A DNA stretch of 49,713 nucleotides from Oligoflexus sp. GTDB taxonomy: Bacteria; Bdellovibrionota_B; Oligoflexia; Oligoflexales; Oligoflexaceae. Within the stretch, counting starts at the first letter, position 1. Every line of letters begins with the position of its first letter. Shown here one piece after another: positions 8,341-15,226 of this stretch. The notes beneath the pieces are model-generated. The model saw only the letters and a list, made by a program, of their open reading frames with translations. It was not told where the DNA came from and did no database searches. Where the stretch lies: positions 1 through 49,713 of the forward strand of contig NZ_DASTAT010000104.1 of assembly GCF_035712445.1 (NCBI RefSeq). The letters are read 5' to 3'. The position numbers and the translations under genes are program-made.

Positions 8341-9495
8341 ATGCTAGCAATGACCTACCGCGGACCCTATCGTGTGCGCGCGGATCAGAAGGCGGAACCT
8401 GACATTGAACATCCTAATGATGCCATCGTGCGCGTGACCCGTTCCGCCATCTGTGGTTCGGATCTCCATCTTTATCACGGCTTGATTCCGGATACCCGCG
8501 TGGGATCAACTTTTGGCCACGAGTTCACCGGCGTGGTCGAGGATGTCGGGACATCCGTCCAGAACCTGAAAGTAGGCGATCATGTCCTGGTGCCATTCAA
8601 CATCGCCTGCGGCTCCTGCTATTTTTGCTCGAAAGAGCTTTATGGGAACTGCCACAACTCAAACCCCGAAGCCACCGCCGTCGGTGCCATCTTCGGCTAT
8701 TCGCATACAGCCGGTGGTTATGATGGAGGCCAAGCGGAGTATGTGCGAGTACCCTTCGCGGATATCGGGCCTTTGAAGATTGAGGATGATGTCGATGAAG
8801 AGGATGCGCTTATGTGCACCGATGCGCTGCCGACGGGTTACCAGGCTGCCGAGATGGGTGATATCAGGGAAGGCGACACCGTGGTCGTGTTCGGAGCTGG
8901 CCCGGTGGGGATTTTTGCGGCACGCTGCGCCTGGCTATTCGGAGCCGGCCGCGTGATCGTTGTCGATCATGTGGATTATCGCCTGGAATTCGTGCGGAAG
9001 TATGCGCCCTGCGAAACGGTGAATTTCAAGGAGGTGGACGACATGGTCGTGCATCTGAAAAAAATCACCGACTGGCTCGGGCCGGATGTGTGCATAGACG
9101 CAGTCGGCGCCGAAGCTGGAGGCAGTGCCCTGCAGCGGCTGACAGGGGTGAAATTGAAGCTGCAGGCCGGAGCTGCCACGGCGATTTTCTGGGCCATCAA
9201 CTCCGTCCGCAAAGGCGGCAATATTTCGATCGTCGGCGTCTACGGCCCCACCTTCAATGCTGTGCCGATCGGCAATGCGATCAACAAGGGTTTAACCCTG
9301 CGGATGAACCAGGCCAGCGTCAAACGCCATCTGCCGCGGCTCATGGAGCATATTCAGGCCGGGCGTCTGGATCCTAAAGCGATCATCACCCATCGCGTGC
9401 CGCTTGAAGAAGTGTCTGACGCGTATCATATGTTCTCAAGCAAGCTCGACAATTGTATCAAGACGGTTCTGATTCCACCCCGTGGTGCATTTTGA
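8341..9495 (+). CDS. Zinc-dependent alcohol dehydrogenase (formaldehyde dehydrogenase-like MDR)
   Basis: The 384-residue product belongs to the zinc-containing medium-chain dehydrogenases that oxidise alcohols or aldehyde adducts with NAD(P). Catalytic zinc ligands are visible in ICGSDLHLYHG and FGHEFTG. The structural-zinc cysteine cluster is CGSCYFCSKELYGNC, and the nucleotide-binding glycines are in VVFGAGPVGIFA. The substrate-binding half resembles the glutathione-independent formaldehyde dehydrogenase-like subgroup, but the actual substrate cannot be read from sequence. The ATG at 8341 was chosen because GGAGGTG lies just upstream; an in-frame ATG at 8263 has no such signal. The next gene follows after 12 bases, so the two are probably one transcription unit. 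Confidence 0.92.
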   Translation: MLAMTYRGPYRVRADQKAEPDIEHPNDAIVRVTRSAICGSDLHLYHGLIPDTRVGSTFGHEFTGVVEDVGTSVQNLKVGDHVLVPFNIACGSCYFCSKELYGNCHNSNPEATAVGAIFGYSHTAGGYDGGQAEYVRVPFADIGPLKIEDDVDEEDALMCTDALPTGYQAAEMGDIREGDTVVVFGAGPVGIFAARCAWLFGAGRVIVVDHVDYRLEFVRKYAPCETVNFKEVDDMVVHLKKITDWLGPDVCIDAVGAEAGGSALQRLTGVKLKLQAGAATAIFWAINSVRKGGNISIVGVYGPTFNAVPIGNAINKGLTLRMNQASVKRHLPRLMEHIQAGRLDPKAIITHRVPLEEVSDAYHMFSSKLDNCIKTVLIPPRGAF

Positions 9496-9507
9496 AAGGA
9501 TATTCCC

Positions 9508-9996
9508 ATGATGCAGATAGAAAACACGGAAATTCCAGGCTGGGGCGCGGACCTTGATCCGGCGCGACGCCCTGCCGTCCCCATGGAGAAAACACCCGAG
9601 GGCGGCACGGGTGCGCATTGGGATATACCCGAGCTGCAGCCAGGCTCCGTCAAAATTTTAAAATCCATCGAGCATCCCCGCATGCCGCCCGTGTTCGGGA
9701 CGACGGTGCCTCCCAGGGGCCTGAGCGGACGTATCAAGGAATTCGCCTATACATATGGCGAAGGTCGCCTGGAACGCTGGCTGCCTATCCTGCTCGCTGA
9801 TCGCATCGACGTGGTGGAAGGCATCATCGACGATCTGAAAGCGGGGCACATCCCCAATATCCTGGCCGAGATGGGCTGGAAGGCGGAATGGAAATACAAC
9901 CGTCAGGGCTTCATACGGAAAGCCATGATAGTTTCAGGCATTCTGGCTGGCGGCTACATTATGCTGAAGAGCAGAAGATCCAGGCTGTCGGTGTGA
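9508..9996 (+). CDS. Conserved-looking hypothetical protein with C-terminal membrane segment
   Basis: The 162-residue product has no recognised domain. The first about 80 residues are Pro/Gly-rich, with IPGWGADLDP and MPPVFGTTVPP. The middle (about 75-130) looks helical, and residues of about 140-155 (IVSGILAGGYIML) form a single membrane segment followed by basic residues, consistent with a tail anchor. GAAAGGA precedes the ATG. It starts 12 bases after the alcohol dehydrogenase stop, so it is probably co-transcribed and may act with that enzyme. I can say nothing more about function. Confidence 0.72.
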   Translation: MMQIENTEIPGWGADLDPARRPAVPMEKTPEGGTGAHWDIPELQPGSVKILKSIEHPRMPPVFGTTVPPRGLSGRIKEFAYTYGEGRLERWLPILLADRIDVVEGIIDDLKAGHIPNILAEMGWKAEWKYNRQGFIRKAMIVSGILAGGYIMLKSRRSRLSV

Positions 9997-10025
9997 TCCT
10001 ACAGGCGAACTAATGTGCATGAAGA

Positions 10026-10053
10026 GCGACCGAAGGCCGAGAGCCCCGGTCGC
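10026..10053. terminator. Hairpin between convergent genes
   Basis: GCGACCG and CGGTCGC form a 7-bp stem with a small inner GGC/GCC pairing in the loop, between the stops at 9996 and 10065. It lacks a U-run on either strand, so the assignment as a shared terminator is tentative. Confidence 0.4.
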
Positions 10054-10064
10054 CGGATCAGAAA

Positions 10065-10328
10065 TCAGAACTGTTCGTAGCATTGAACCTGATAGCAGTC
10101 GAGCTTATTGCGCCCGCAGATTTCCCAGGTTTTTATCCGGGCCAGAGCCTCGTCACGGCCCATCTGCATCGCCACGATAAAGCCCTCGTCATTGAAGGCC
10201 TGGCAGATGTAAAACTCACGATTCCAGTCATCTATGTCTCGAAGCTGAGTCGACTCGGACTCGTCCGAAGCCAGCAGGGGCATGCTTCCCAGAAGACCGA
10301 ACATGACAAAAGGCAAAATGATGCGCAT
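10065..10328 (-). CDS. Small secreted cysteine-containing protein
   Basis: The 87-residue product has a signal peptide (about residues 1-20, cleavage near SMPLLAS) and a mature part with four cysteines (YICQAF, WEICGRNKLDCYQVQCYEQF) that probably form disulfides in the periplasm or outside the cell. GAGGAGAGGAG lies upstream of the ATG. A 5-bp ACGAG/CTCGT pair brackets this Shine-Dalgarno, leaving it in the loop. It is transcribed away from the lipoprotein cluster that follows. No family recognised. Confidence 0.65.
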   Translation of the reverse strand: MRIILPFVMFGLLGSMPLLASDESESTQLRDIDDWNREFYICQAFNDEGFIVAMQMGRDEALARIKTWEICGRNKLDCYQVQCYEQF

Positions 10329-10623
10329 ACGAGATTTCTCCTCTCCTCGTTATTGGAAAGTTGTTTGGTGATTCTGAAAGCAGTCTACTAATAGATCTAC
10401 AAAACGGAAGTCTTTACTGAATCTTTACCGGAATTTGCCGAAAATGAACGAATTCCTACAGAAAACTCCGTGATCGCCGCTTCATGATGTCTCGTAATTT
10501 TTTTAAACTACAAAAAAAGTGCTAGTAAAAACCGTGGGATGATCAGGGTAAGAAAAAATCTCAGCTCGCGGGATTCGAATACCGATACGCATCCCATGAA
10601 AGTTCATAAAGGAAGGGGATGCC
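10329..10623. other. AT-rich divergent intergenic region
   Basis: About 295 bases separate two divergent genes. The stretch is visibly poorer in G+C than its flanks, with runs such as AATTTTTTTAAAC near 10496-10508, and should hold promoters for both sides. I see no confident -35/-10 pair. Its right end contains the leader hairpin described separately. Confidence 0.5.
10589..10622 (+). promoter_or_regulatory. Leader hairpin at the ribosome binding site of the 10624 lipoprotein gene
   Basis: GCATCCC (10589-10595) pairs with GGGATGC (10616-10622), a perfect 7-bp stem ending one base before the ATG. Inside it ATGA/TCAT can pair again. The purine-rich AAGGAAG lies in the bulge and the GGGGA part in the 3' arm, so the ribosome binding site would be partly masked. 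Confidence 0.45.
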
Positions 10624-11133
10624 ATGCATGTCATGTCGGGCCTTGGTTTGCGGCTGATCAGCCTCGGGATGGGGCTGATGCTGACGGCGTGTTCGCGGGA
10701 ACCGCGCCACACCTCGCCGCGCCTGGGGGAAATCGTATCCATTCAGCCGATTGCCATCGACATGCAGCTTGCGTCCACCGCCCCGAAGAATGTGCCGCTG
10801 AAGCTCAACATCATGTGGGGCGGGCGGATGCTGACCGGCGACAAGGGGGATACGACGCTGAACTTCTATGAAAAGTCGGGTCGCGTCCGCTACAGCAAAT
10901 CCTGGAACCAGCTCAGCAACGCTTATCGCGAGACGGACTGCAGCAACCAGGCGATCGCCACTCTCGACGGTTCCCTCATGGGATCGGCTTTGATCTGTGA
11001 CGGCAGCCTGAACCTTGATGGGATCGTGAGCATCGAAGGCGTTGACGCCAAAGGTGAAAAACGCAGCGCGACGAGCTGGTCGGTTTACATGCTCAACGAG
11101 AATGTGGCTGCGGCTTCGATAGGTCTTTACTAA
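10624..11133 (+). CDS. Lipoprotein of unknown function, first of a lipoprotein run
   Basis: The 169-residue product has a signal peptide with lipobox LMLTAC. The mature part looks beta-rich, with two cysteines (ETDCSNQ, LICDGS) that could bond. No family recognised. It opens a run of five same-strand lipoprotein genes; the next starts 38 bases later, so they are probably co-transcribed. GGAAGGGGA precedes the ATG inside a possible hairpin. Confidence 0.75.
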   Translation: MHVMSGLGLRLISLGMGLMLTACSREPRHTSPRLGEIVSIQPIAIDMQLASTAPKNVPLKLNIMWGGRMLTGDKGDTTLNFYEKSGRVRYSKSWNQLSNAYRETDCSNQAIATLDGSLMGSALICDGSLNLDGIVSIEGVDAKGEKRSATSWSVYMLNENVAAASIGLY

Positions 11134-11171
11134 GGCACCATACAAAGGCTTTTGGCCAAAGGGGATAGGGA

Positions 11172-12776
11172 ATGTCGCACATTCTGCCAACGTTCATCAT
11201 CATCATGCTCGTCACCGGCAGTGCCGCGTGCAATAAAAGCGGCCTGCGCGGTGGGACGGCCATCACCCAAACGCCCCCGGAAAAGCAGCCGGAAACTGCG
11301 CCCGTGGTTGAAGAGCTGCCCGCAACGCCAGCCTCGACTGTGAATACGAGCATCATGGCCGAAAACATCAGTGATATGGTGATCACGCCAGCTTTCAAAG
11401 GCGGATTTGAAACGAAGCCGCTGGTTCCCAATGAAGAGAATCATGTTTGGGTGGCGACCGCTGCCGGTGATGTTCAGCATCTGCGTCTGGAAAAAGGCGT
11501 GGTCAAAAGCCGGAAGAGCTGGAGCCAGGTGACGCCGGCCGGTGGAACCCGGACTTATGTGCTGGAAGGCGGCGCGGTGATGCTCGCCAAGAACGGTGGA
11601 CATCTTTATTTCCTGAATGATGCCGTGCCCGAAGGCGCGATCGATAAAGCCCCCGCCAAGGGCAATTACTTTCAGCTGGCCGGTGTCGGCGCCGCGGAGC
11701 GAAGCTGCATCGTGAGCTATCGCAAAAACGGCAAACGCTATATAGGCATCGGCTATGGAGTCGGCAATTTCGTTGAGATCGAACAGGATGACAAGCCACC
11801 CTATGCGCCGAAGTTCGCGACGGTGACAGCGCCTGTCAAAGCCTCGGCGACCGTGCAGTGGGGCTATAGCTGCTTCATCGACCAGACGCGCCTTCATTAT
11901 TACGGACAGTTCGTGCGCGGCGCGACCATCGGTCTGGATCTGAAGACGATGACGCCGCTCGATCTGAGCAAGGCTCCCAACAAAGCCTTTGTGTCCACCA
12001 ATATCCCTGCGATCACAGTCGGCGTGAATTCCAACGGCAACGGCAGCTATGCGATGGCCGGTGATCGCCTGGGTAACGTCTTCAACGGTGATGGCTACTA
12101 CACGATGGCGTTCGAACCAAGGCAGTCCATGGTCTGGGGTTCCGCGGGCACCAACTTGAATGTCTATCCGCATGACTGCCTTTATAAGACGCCCGAGTGC
12201 AAGGGCTTTGCCACCTACAACATGATGGAAAGCATAGGCGCCCAGGTCGGGCCCTTGAGCGCGCTGGGTGATGGCAGCATGGTGGGCATGGTGCGCGGAA
12301 TCGGTGACGTCTACCTGATCAAACTCAAAGTTCCCGGCAATGCCACAGGCGGTATCGAAGCGGTGAAAATCGCGGAAAAGGTCGGCAACGGCGGTGATCC
12401 TTATATGTATACGGATTTCACCGGAGCGACTCTTTATTTGACCAACACCTTGAATGAATTCGATTTCACGAAGATGGGCACGTTTGATGTCAAAAGCCCC
12501 TTACGGCAACTGGGTTTCACCTGGACCCAGGTCGATGGAACGCCGGAAGAATTCAAGGACATCAAGGTGGATATACGCTGCTTCAGCGATGAGGCGAACA
12601 AGGGTGAATTCCAGACCGTGGAGATTACTGCGAAGCCGAAATCCGTTCAGCTCCTGACGGTCGCCAGCTGCGTGGATAAACTGGTGACCAAGGCTGAACT
12701 GCGGATGACGCAGGTGGGAACGACCAGCACCAGCCTGATGGGTGTGAAGGTCGTTCAGCTGACAGCTTTTCAATAA
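11172..12776 (+). CDS. 534-residue lipoprotein, unknown function
   Basis: The signal peptide ends in the lipobox TGSAAC, and a Pro/Glu/Thr-rich linker follows to about residue 60. The body (about 65-530) looks all-beta, with recurring turns such as VWVATAAGDV and GGHLYFLND, suggesting a propeller-like fold, though I cannot assign a family. Near residue 120 it has VTPAGGTRTYVLEGG, which resembles VTAPSGTRMYVQEGQ in the next gene's product, so the two are probably distant paralogs. The leader GGGGATAGGG before the ATG closely matches the one before the next gene. It lies 38 bases after the previous gene and 35 before the next, within a likely operon. Confidence 0.8.
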   Translation: MSHILPTFIIIMLVTGSAACNKSGLRGGTAITQTPPEKQPETAPVVEELPATPASTVNTSIMAENISDMVITPAFKGGFETKPLVPNEENHVWVATAAGDVQHLRLEKGVVKSRKSWSQVTPAGGTRTYVLEGGAVMLAKNGGHLYFLNDAVPEGAIDKAPAKGNYFQLAGVGAAERSCIVSYRKNGKRYIGIGYGVGNFVEIEQDDKPPYAPKFATVTAPVKASATVQWGYSCFIDQTRLHYYGQFVRGATIGLDLKTMTPLDLSKAPNKAFVSTNIPAITVGVNSNGNGSYAMAGDRLGNVFNGDGYYTMAFEPRQSMVWGSAGTNLNVYPHDCLYKTPECKGFATYNMMESIGAQVGPLSALGDGSMVGMVRGIGDVYLIKLKVPGNATGGIEAVKIAEKVGNGGDPYMYTDFTGATLYLTNTLNEFDFTKMGTFDVKSPLRQLGFTWTQVDGTPEEFKDIKVDIRCFSDEANKGEFQTVEITAKPKSVQLLTVASCVDKLVTKAELRMTQVGTTSTSLMGVKVVQLTAFQ

Positions 12777-12811
12777 ATAAAAGCGTCTTATCATTTTTGG
12801 GGGATAGGGTG

Positions 12812-13972
12812 ATGAGAATTCGGACACGACTGCTCTTCAGCGTATGCGCGATCCTGAGCATCCAATGCTCCAAGGTGAGATCCGAAGACCAACGCGGCCT
12901 GGCCGGCAAAAGCATCGCGGAGAATCCTGGAGAAGGGGATGCCGTGGTCGAGGATATGCCGAAGCCGGGGACCGATGCCGTGATTACCAGTGGCAGCGAT
13001 CTTCCGCCGCTCAAAGTGGGGGCTGAAGTCGACGTCACGGCCATGCCGCCTGGCTTTTTGGACGAGATCAGCCAGATCAGCAAAATCAGCCCCACCAAAA
13101 CTTTGCTGTACAGCAAAAGCAATATCGCGTGGCTGCTCGATGAGGAAAAGATGGGCCTTCTCACCAAAATGCAGAGTGCGGTGACGGCCCCCAGCGGCAC
13201 CCGCATGTATGTGCAGGAAGGCCAGCATTTCTGGTTGTTCGGCACGATGAGCATCGCCTTTCCCGCCACCAAGCAGGCGGAGGACCTGGGGCAGGTGACC
13301 CTTTTGAATATCACGCCCGAGCTGATGAAGGATCCTCAGCATAAGGTCCTGTTCGTTGGCCCTAACAGCATTATTCTGGGAGCGGAAGGCAAGGCCAATA
13401 TCCTGACTCGCGAAGGGGACAAGGTCCGTTCTTTGAACCTTGATTTGCCGAAGCAAAGCGGGCAGACGGTGGCCGTGACCGCTGCGGGACAAGGGGAGAA
13501 CCAGGACCTTTTCTGGTTTCTGACGGCCGAGCAGCTGCTTCTTTTGAAGCGCAGCGAAAACAATCAATGGAACTGGCGCGTGGCCAAATTCAAAGTGGAT
13601 CCCGGCGTGGCGGGAACTCCGGGTCAGGTGGCGATGATGCTGTCGCAGGGCGAGAAGGAAGTGGCTTTCATGGGCCGCACCTTTGTTTTGAATGCGGGCA
13701 AGCTCTATGAAAAAGATGCCCTGAAGCTGAGCGTGCCGGATGAAAAAGCGGCCGCGATCGCTCAGGAGTTTACGACCAAGGTCGCGCCGATCCTGAAGAA
13801 TAATTGCATCAGTTGCCATCCGGGTTACGATACCCAGGCGGTGGCTACGGACAAGGCCGCGGCCTATAAAACCCATCTGATGAACAAGACGATGCCGCCG
13901 GCACCGAACGCGCCTCTTTCCGATGCGGACACCAAGATCGTTCTGGACTGGTATGCCAGCATCCCGCTTTAA
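12812..13972 (+). CDS. Lipoprotein with C-terminal cytochrome c domain
   Basis: The 386-residue product has a signal peptide with lipobox LSIQC, a linker, a beta-rich middle of unknown type (about 60-310), and a C-terminal domain of about 70 residues. That domain carries a c-type heme motif CISCH (Cys332, Cys335, His336) and a possible distal ligand Met361 in KTMPPAPNAPLSDAD, typical of small planctomycete-type cytochrome c domains. It should therefore bind one covalent heme in the periplasm and may pass electrons. The ATG at 12812 follows GGGGGATAGGG; an in-frame start at 12797 lies inside that signal. A VTAPSGTR segment links it to the preceding lipoprotein. Confidence 0.85.
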   Translation: MRIRTRLLFSVCAILSIQCSKVRSEDQRGLAGKSIAENPGEGDAVVEDMPKPGTDAVITSGSDLPPLKVGAEVDVTAMPPGFLDEISQISKISPTKTLLYSKSNIAWLLDEEKMGLLTKMQSAVTAPSGTRMYVQEGQHFWLFGTMSIAFPATKQAEDLGQVTLLNITPELMKDPQHKVLFVGPNSIILGAEGKANILTREGDKVRSLNLDLPKQSGQTVAVTAAGQGENQDLFWFLTAEQLLLLKRSENNQWNWRVAKFKVDPGVAGTPGQVAMMLSQGEKEVAFMGRTFVLNAGKLYEKDALKLSVPDEKAAAIAQEFTTKVAPILKNNCISCHPGYDTQAVATDKAAAYKTHLMNKTMPPAPNAPLSDADTKIVLDWYASIPL

Positions 13973-14013
13973 AAAATTTCCGGCCGCCTCAATAAATGCG
14001 GCTTGCCTTGCGT

Positions 14014-14044
14014 CCTCCTTCGGGGCCATTGTCCCCCGAGGAGG
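14014..14044 (+). promoter_or_regulatory. Hairpin that sequesters the ribosome binding site of the 14050 gene
   Basis: CCTCCT (14014-14019) pairs with the Shine-Dalgarno AGGAGG (14039-14044), and CGGGG (14021-14025) pairs with CCCCG (14034-14038). This gives 11 base pairs with a single bulged T and an 8-base loop. The GTG start follows 5 bases later. The pairing is GC-rich and would fully hide the ribosome binding site. Confidence 0.6.
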
Positions 14045-14049
14045 TGCAT

Positions 14050-14637
14050 GTGAAAACGATCGCCGCAATCTTGGTTCCCTTGATCCTGACCTCATGCGTG
14101 ACCACGTCCCTTGCGCACAATCCCCAAGAGCCCTCGCTATCCTGGGATGCCGCCTGTCAGCCTGAAAATCTGCAGGGTATGACCAGCTGGATACTCCTGA
14201 CCTGCACCATGACCAATCGCAGCGAAGAAACGCTGAACTTCCAGGCTATCGAACACATTCAGACCGATAAGGACGCCTGGCGACAGCCCGATGCGGATGA
14301 ACTCGCTATTTTAAAACGCGATCTTGAACGCCGCACTCCGTCCAGGAATCTGCCATTGATGCTGAACGGTGGGGATCGGCTGGAAGGGTTCGTGGCGCAG
14401 ATGCTGGTGGTTTCGGGACTCTGGTTGACGCAGAGTCTCAAGGATCCGGTCCAACTTCCGGAAAAGACCGAAAAATCAGTCGATGTGAAAGCGGGCGGAC
14501 ATGTTCGGCAGGCTTTTGTCTTGTATAAGGAGTCCATGGAATCGCCGGCTTATGCCATACTCAGCAGTGCCGATGGCGGCTTTCGGAAACGGGTGGACTT
14601 CCTTCCAGTTGCGCGGCAAAGGGTCACAACGCCTTGA
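14050..14637 (+). CDS. Lipoprotein of unknown function
   Basis: The 195-residue product starts with a signal peptide ending in the lipobox LILTSC. The mature part has cysteines in AACQPEN and LTCTMTN, near-N-terminal in the mature protein, and a beta-sandwich-like pattern; no family recognised. The GTG at 14050 is chosen because a perfect AGGAGG lies 5 bases upstream and the signal peptide begins there. An in-frame ATG at 13996 has no ribosome binding site and would add 18 unneeded residues. The Shine-Dalgarno lies within a strong hairpin, which suggests translational control. Confidence 0.75.
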   Translation: MKTIAAILVPLILTSCVTTSLAHNPQEPSLSWDAACQPENLQGMTSWILLTCTMTNRSEETLNFQAIEHIQTDKDAWRQPDADELAILKRDLERRTPSRNLPLMLNGGDRLEGFVAQMLVVSGLWLTQSLKDPVQLPEKTEKSVDVKAGGHVRQAFVLYKESMESPAYAILSSADGGFRKRVDFLPVARQRVTTP

Positions 14638-14687
14638 ACCCGAGGTCCAGGCAAAGAATTCTTTACCTGCCGCGATGACTTAATAAG

Positions 14688-14716
14688 TTGACAGAACAAG
14701 CCTCTGGAGCTAGTTT
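14688..14716 (+). promoter_or_regulatory. Candidate promoter before the 14783 lipoprotein gene
   Basis: A perfect -35 box TTGACA at 14688-14693 is followed after 17 bases by TAGTTT (14711-14716), a weak -10 box. If used, transcription would start near 14723 and the 5' arms of the leader structure would not be transcribed from it; the inverted repeat would then overlap the -10 as DNA. Confidence 0.35.
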
Positions 14717-14774
14717 GCGGCTCTCTGGATCGGGCCTCCGCCCGTCCGCCTGGCAAACTGATCTTCAAGAGGCT
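14699..14774 (+). promoter_or_regulatory. Nested inverted repeats upstream of the 14783 gene
   Basis: AGCCTCT (14699-14705) pairs with AGAGGCT (14768-14774) and AGTTTGC (14712-14718) with GCAAACT (14753-14759). GGC (14719-14721) can pair with GCC (14748-14750), and CGGGC (14731-14735) pairs with GCCCG (14740-14744). The helices are properly nested. The outer 3' arm contains AGAGG, a likely Shine-Dalgarno 10 bases before the ATG. Confidence 0.5.
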
Positions 14775-14782
14775 GGAATTTT

Positions 14783-15220
14783 ATGAAAAGCACACACTTC
14801 GCTCTCATCATCCCTGCGCTGTCCGCTTTGTTCATCACGGCCTGCGGTCAGCAGAGTGATGAATCGGATCTGAATGGTTCCCGCAAAAAACATTACGTCC
14901 TGGCCTGCGATGGTTTCGTCTTTGATAATAGCGATCCCTTCGGTCGTCGCGTGACTTTCGCTCGCGAAGGCAGCAAGCAATTCAAGCAGTCCAGTGATTT
15001 TGTCGTCTCGAACGAAACGAGCGAGTTCCGCAACGTGGTGTCGAACATGGCTGGTGACTGTGTCAGCGGCGCGAACAAGATCCAGGGCTTCGTGCCCAAC
15101 ATCTGCGGTCAGATCAATGCCGTCGATCCACAGCTTTCTTTCAACAGCCTGCAGCTTGAATATAACAAGGTCGTCTACAAAGGCAGCTGGTCCTGCAACC
15201 TGAAAGAAAAATCCAAGTAA
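14783..15220 (+). CDS. Small cysteine-rich lipoprotein
   Basis: The 145-residue product has a signal peptide with lipobox LFITAC and a mature domain with five cysteines (LACDGF, GDCVSG, PNICGQ, WSCNL and the lipidated one), so disulfides are likely. No family recognised. It is the last of the + strand lipoprotein run, 145 bases after the previous gene, and probably has its own control region with nested inverted repeats. Its stop is 6 bases from the stop of the convergent giant lipoprotein gene. Confidence 0.75.
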   Translation: MKSTHFALIIPALSALFITACGQQSDESDLNGSRKKHYVLACDGFVFDNSDPFGRRVTFAREGSKQFKQSSDFVVSNETSEFRNVVSNMAGDCVSGANKIQGFVPNICGQINAVDPQLSFNSLQLEYNKVVYKGSWSCNLKEKSK

Positions 15221-15226
15221 GGCTTT

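Noticed and set aside
12791..14095. Long minus-strand frame across the cytochrome c lipoprotein gene
   Set aside because: It is the antisense shadow of the heme lipoprotein, which has a lipobox, CISCH and a good ribosome binding site; the shadow product is low in complexity and Arg/His-rich.
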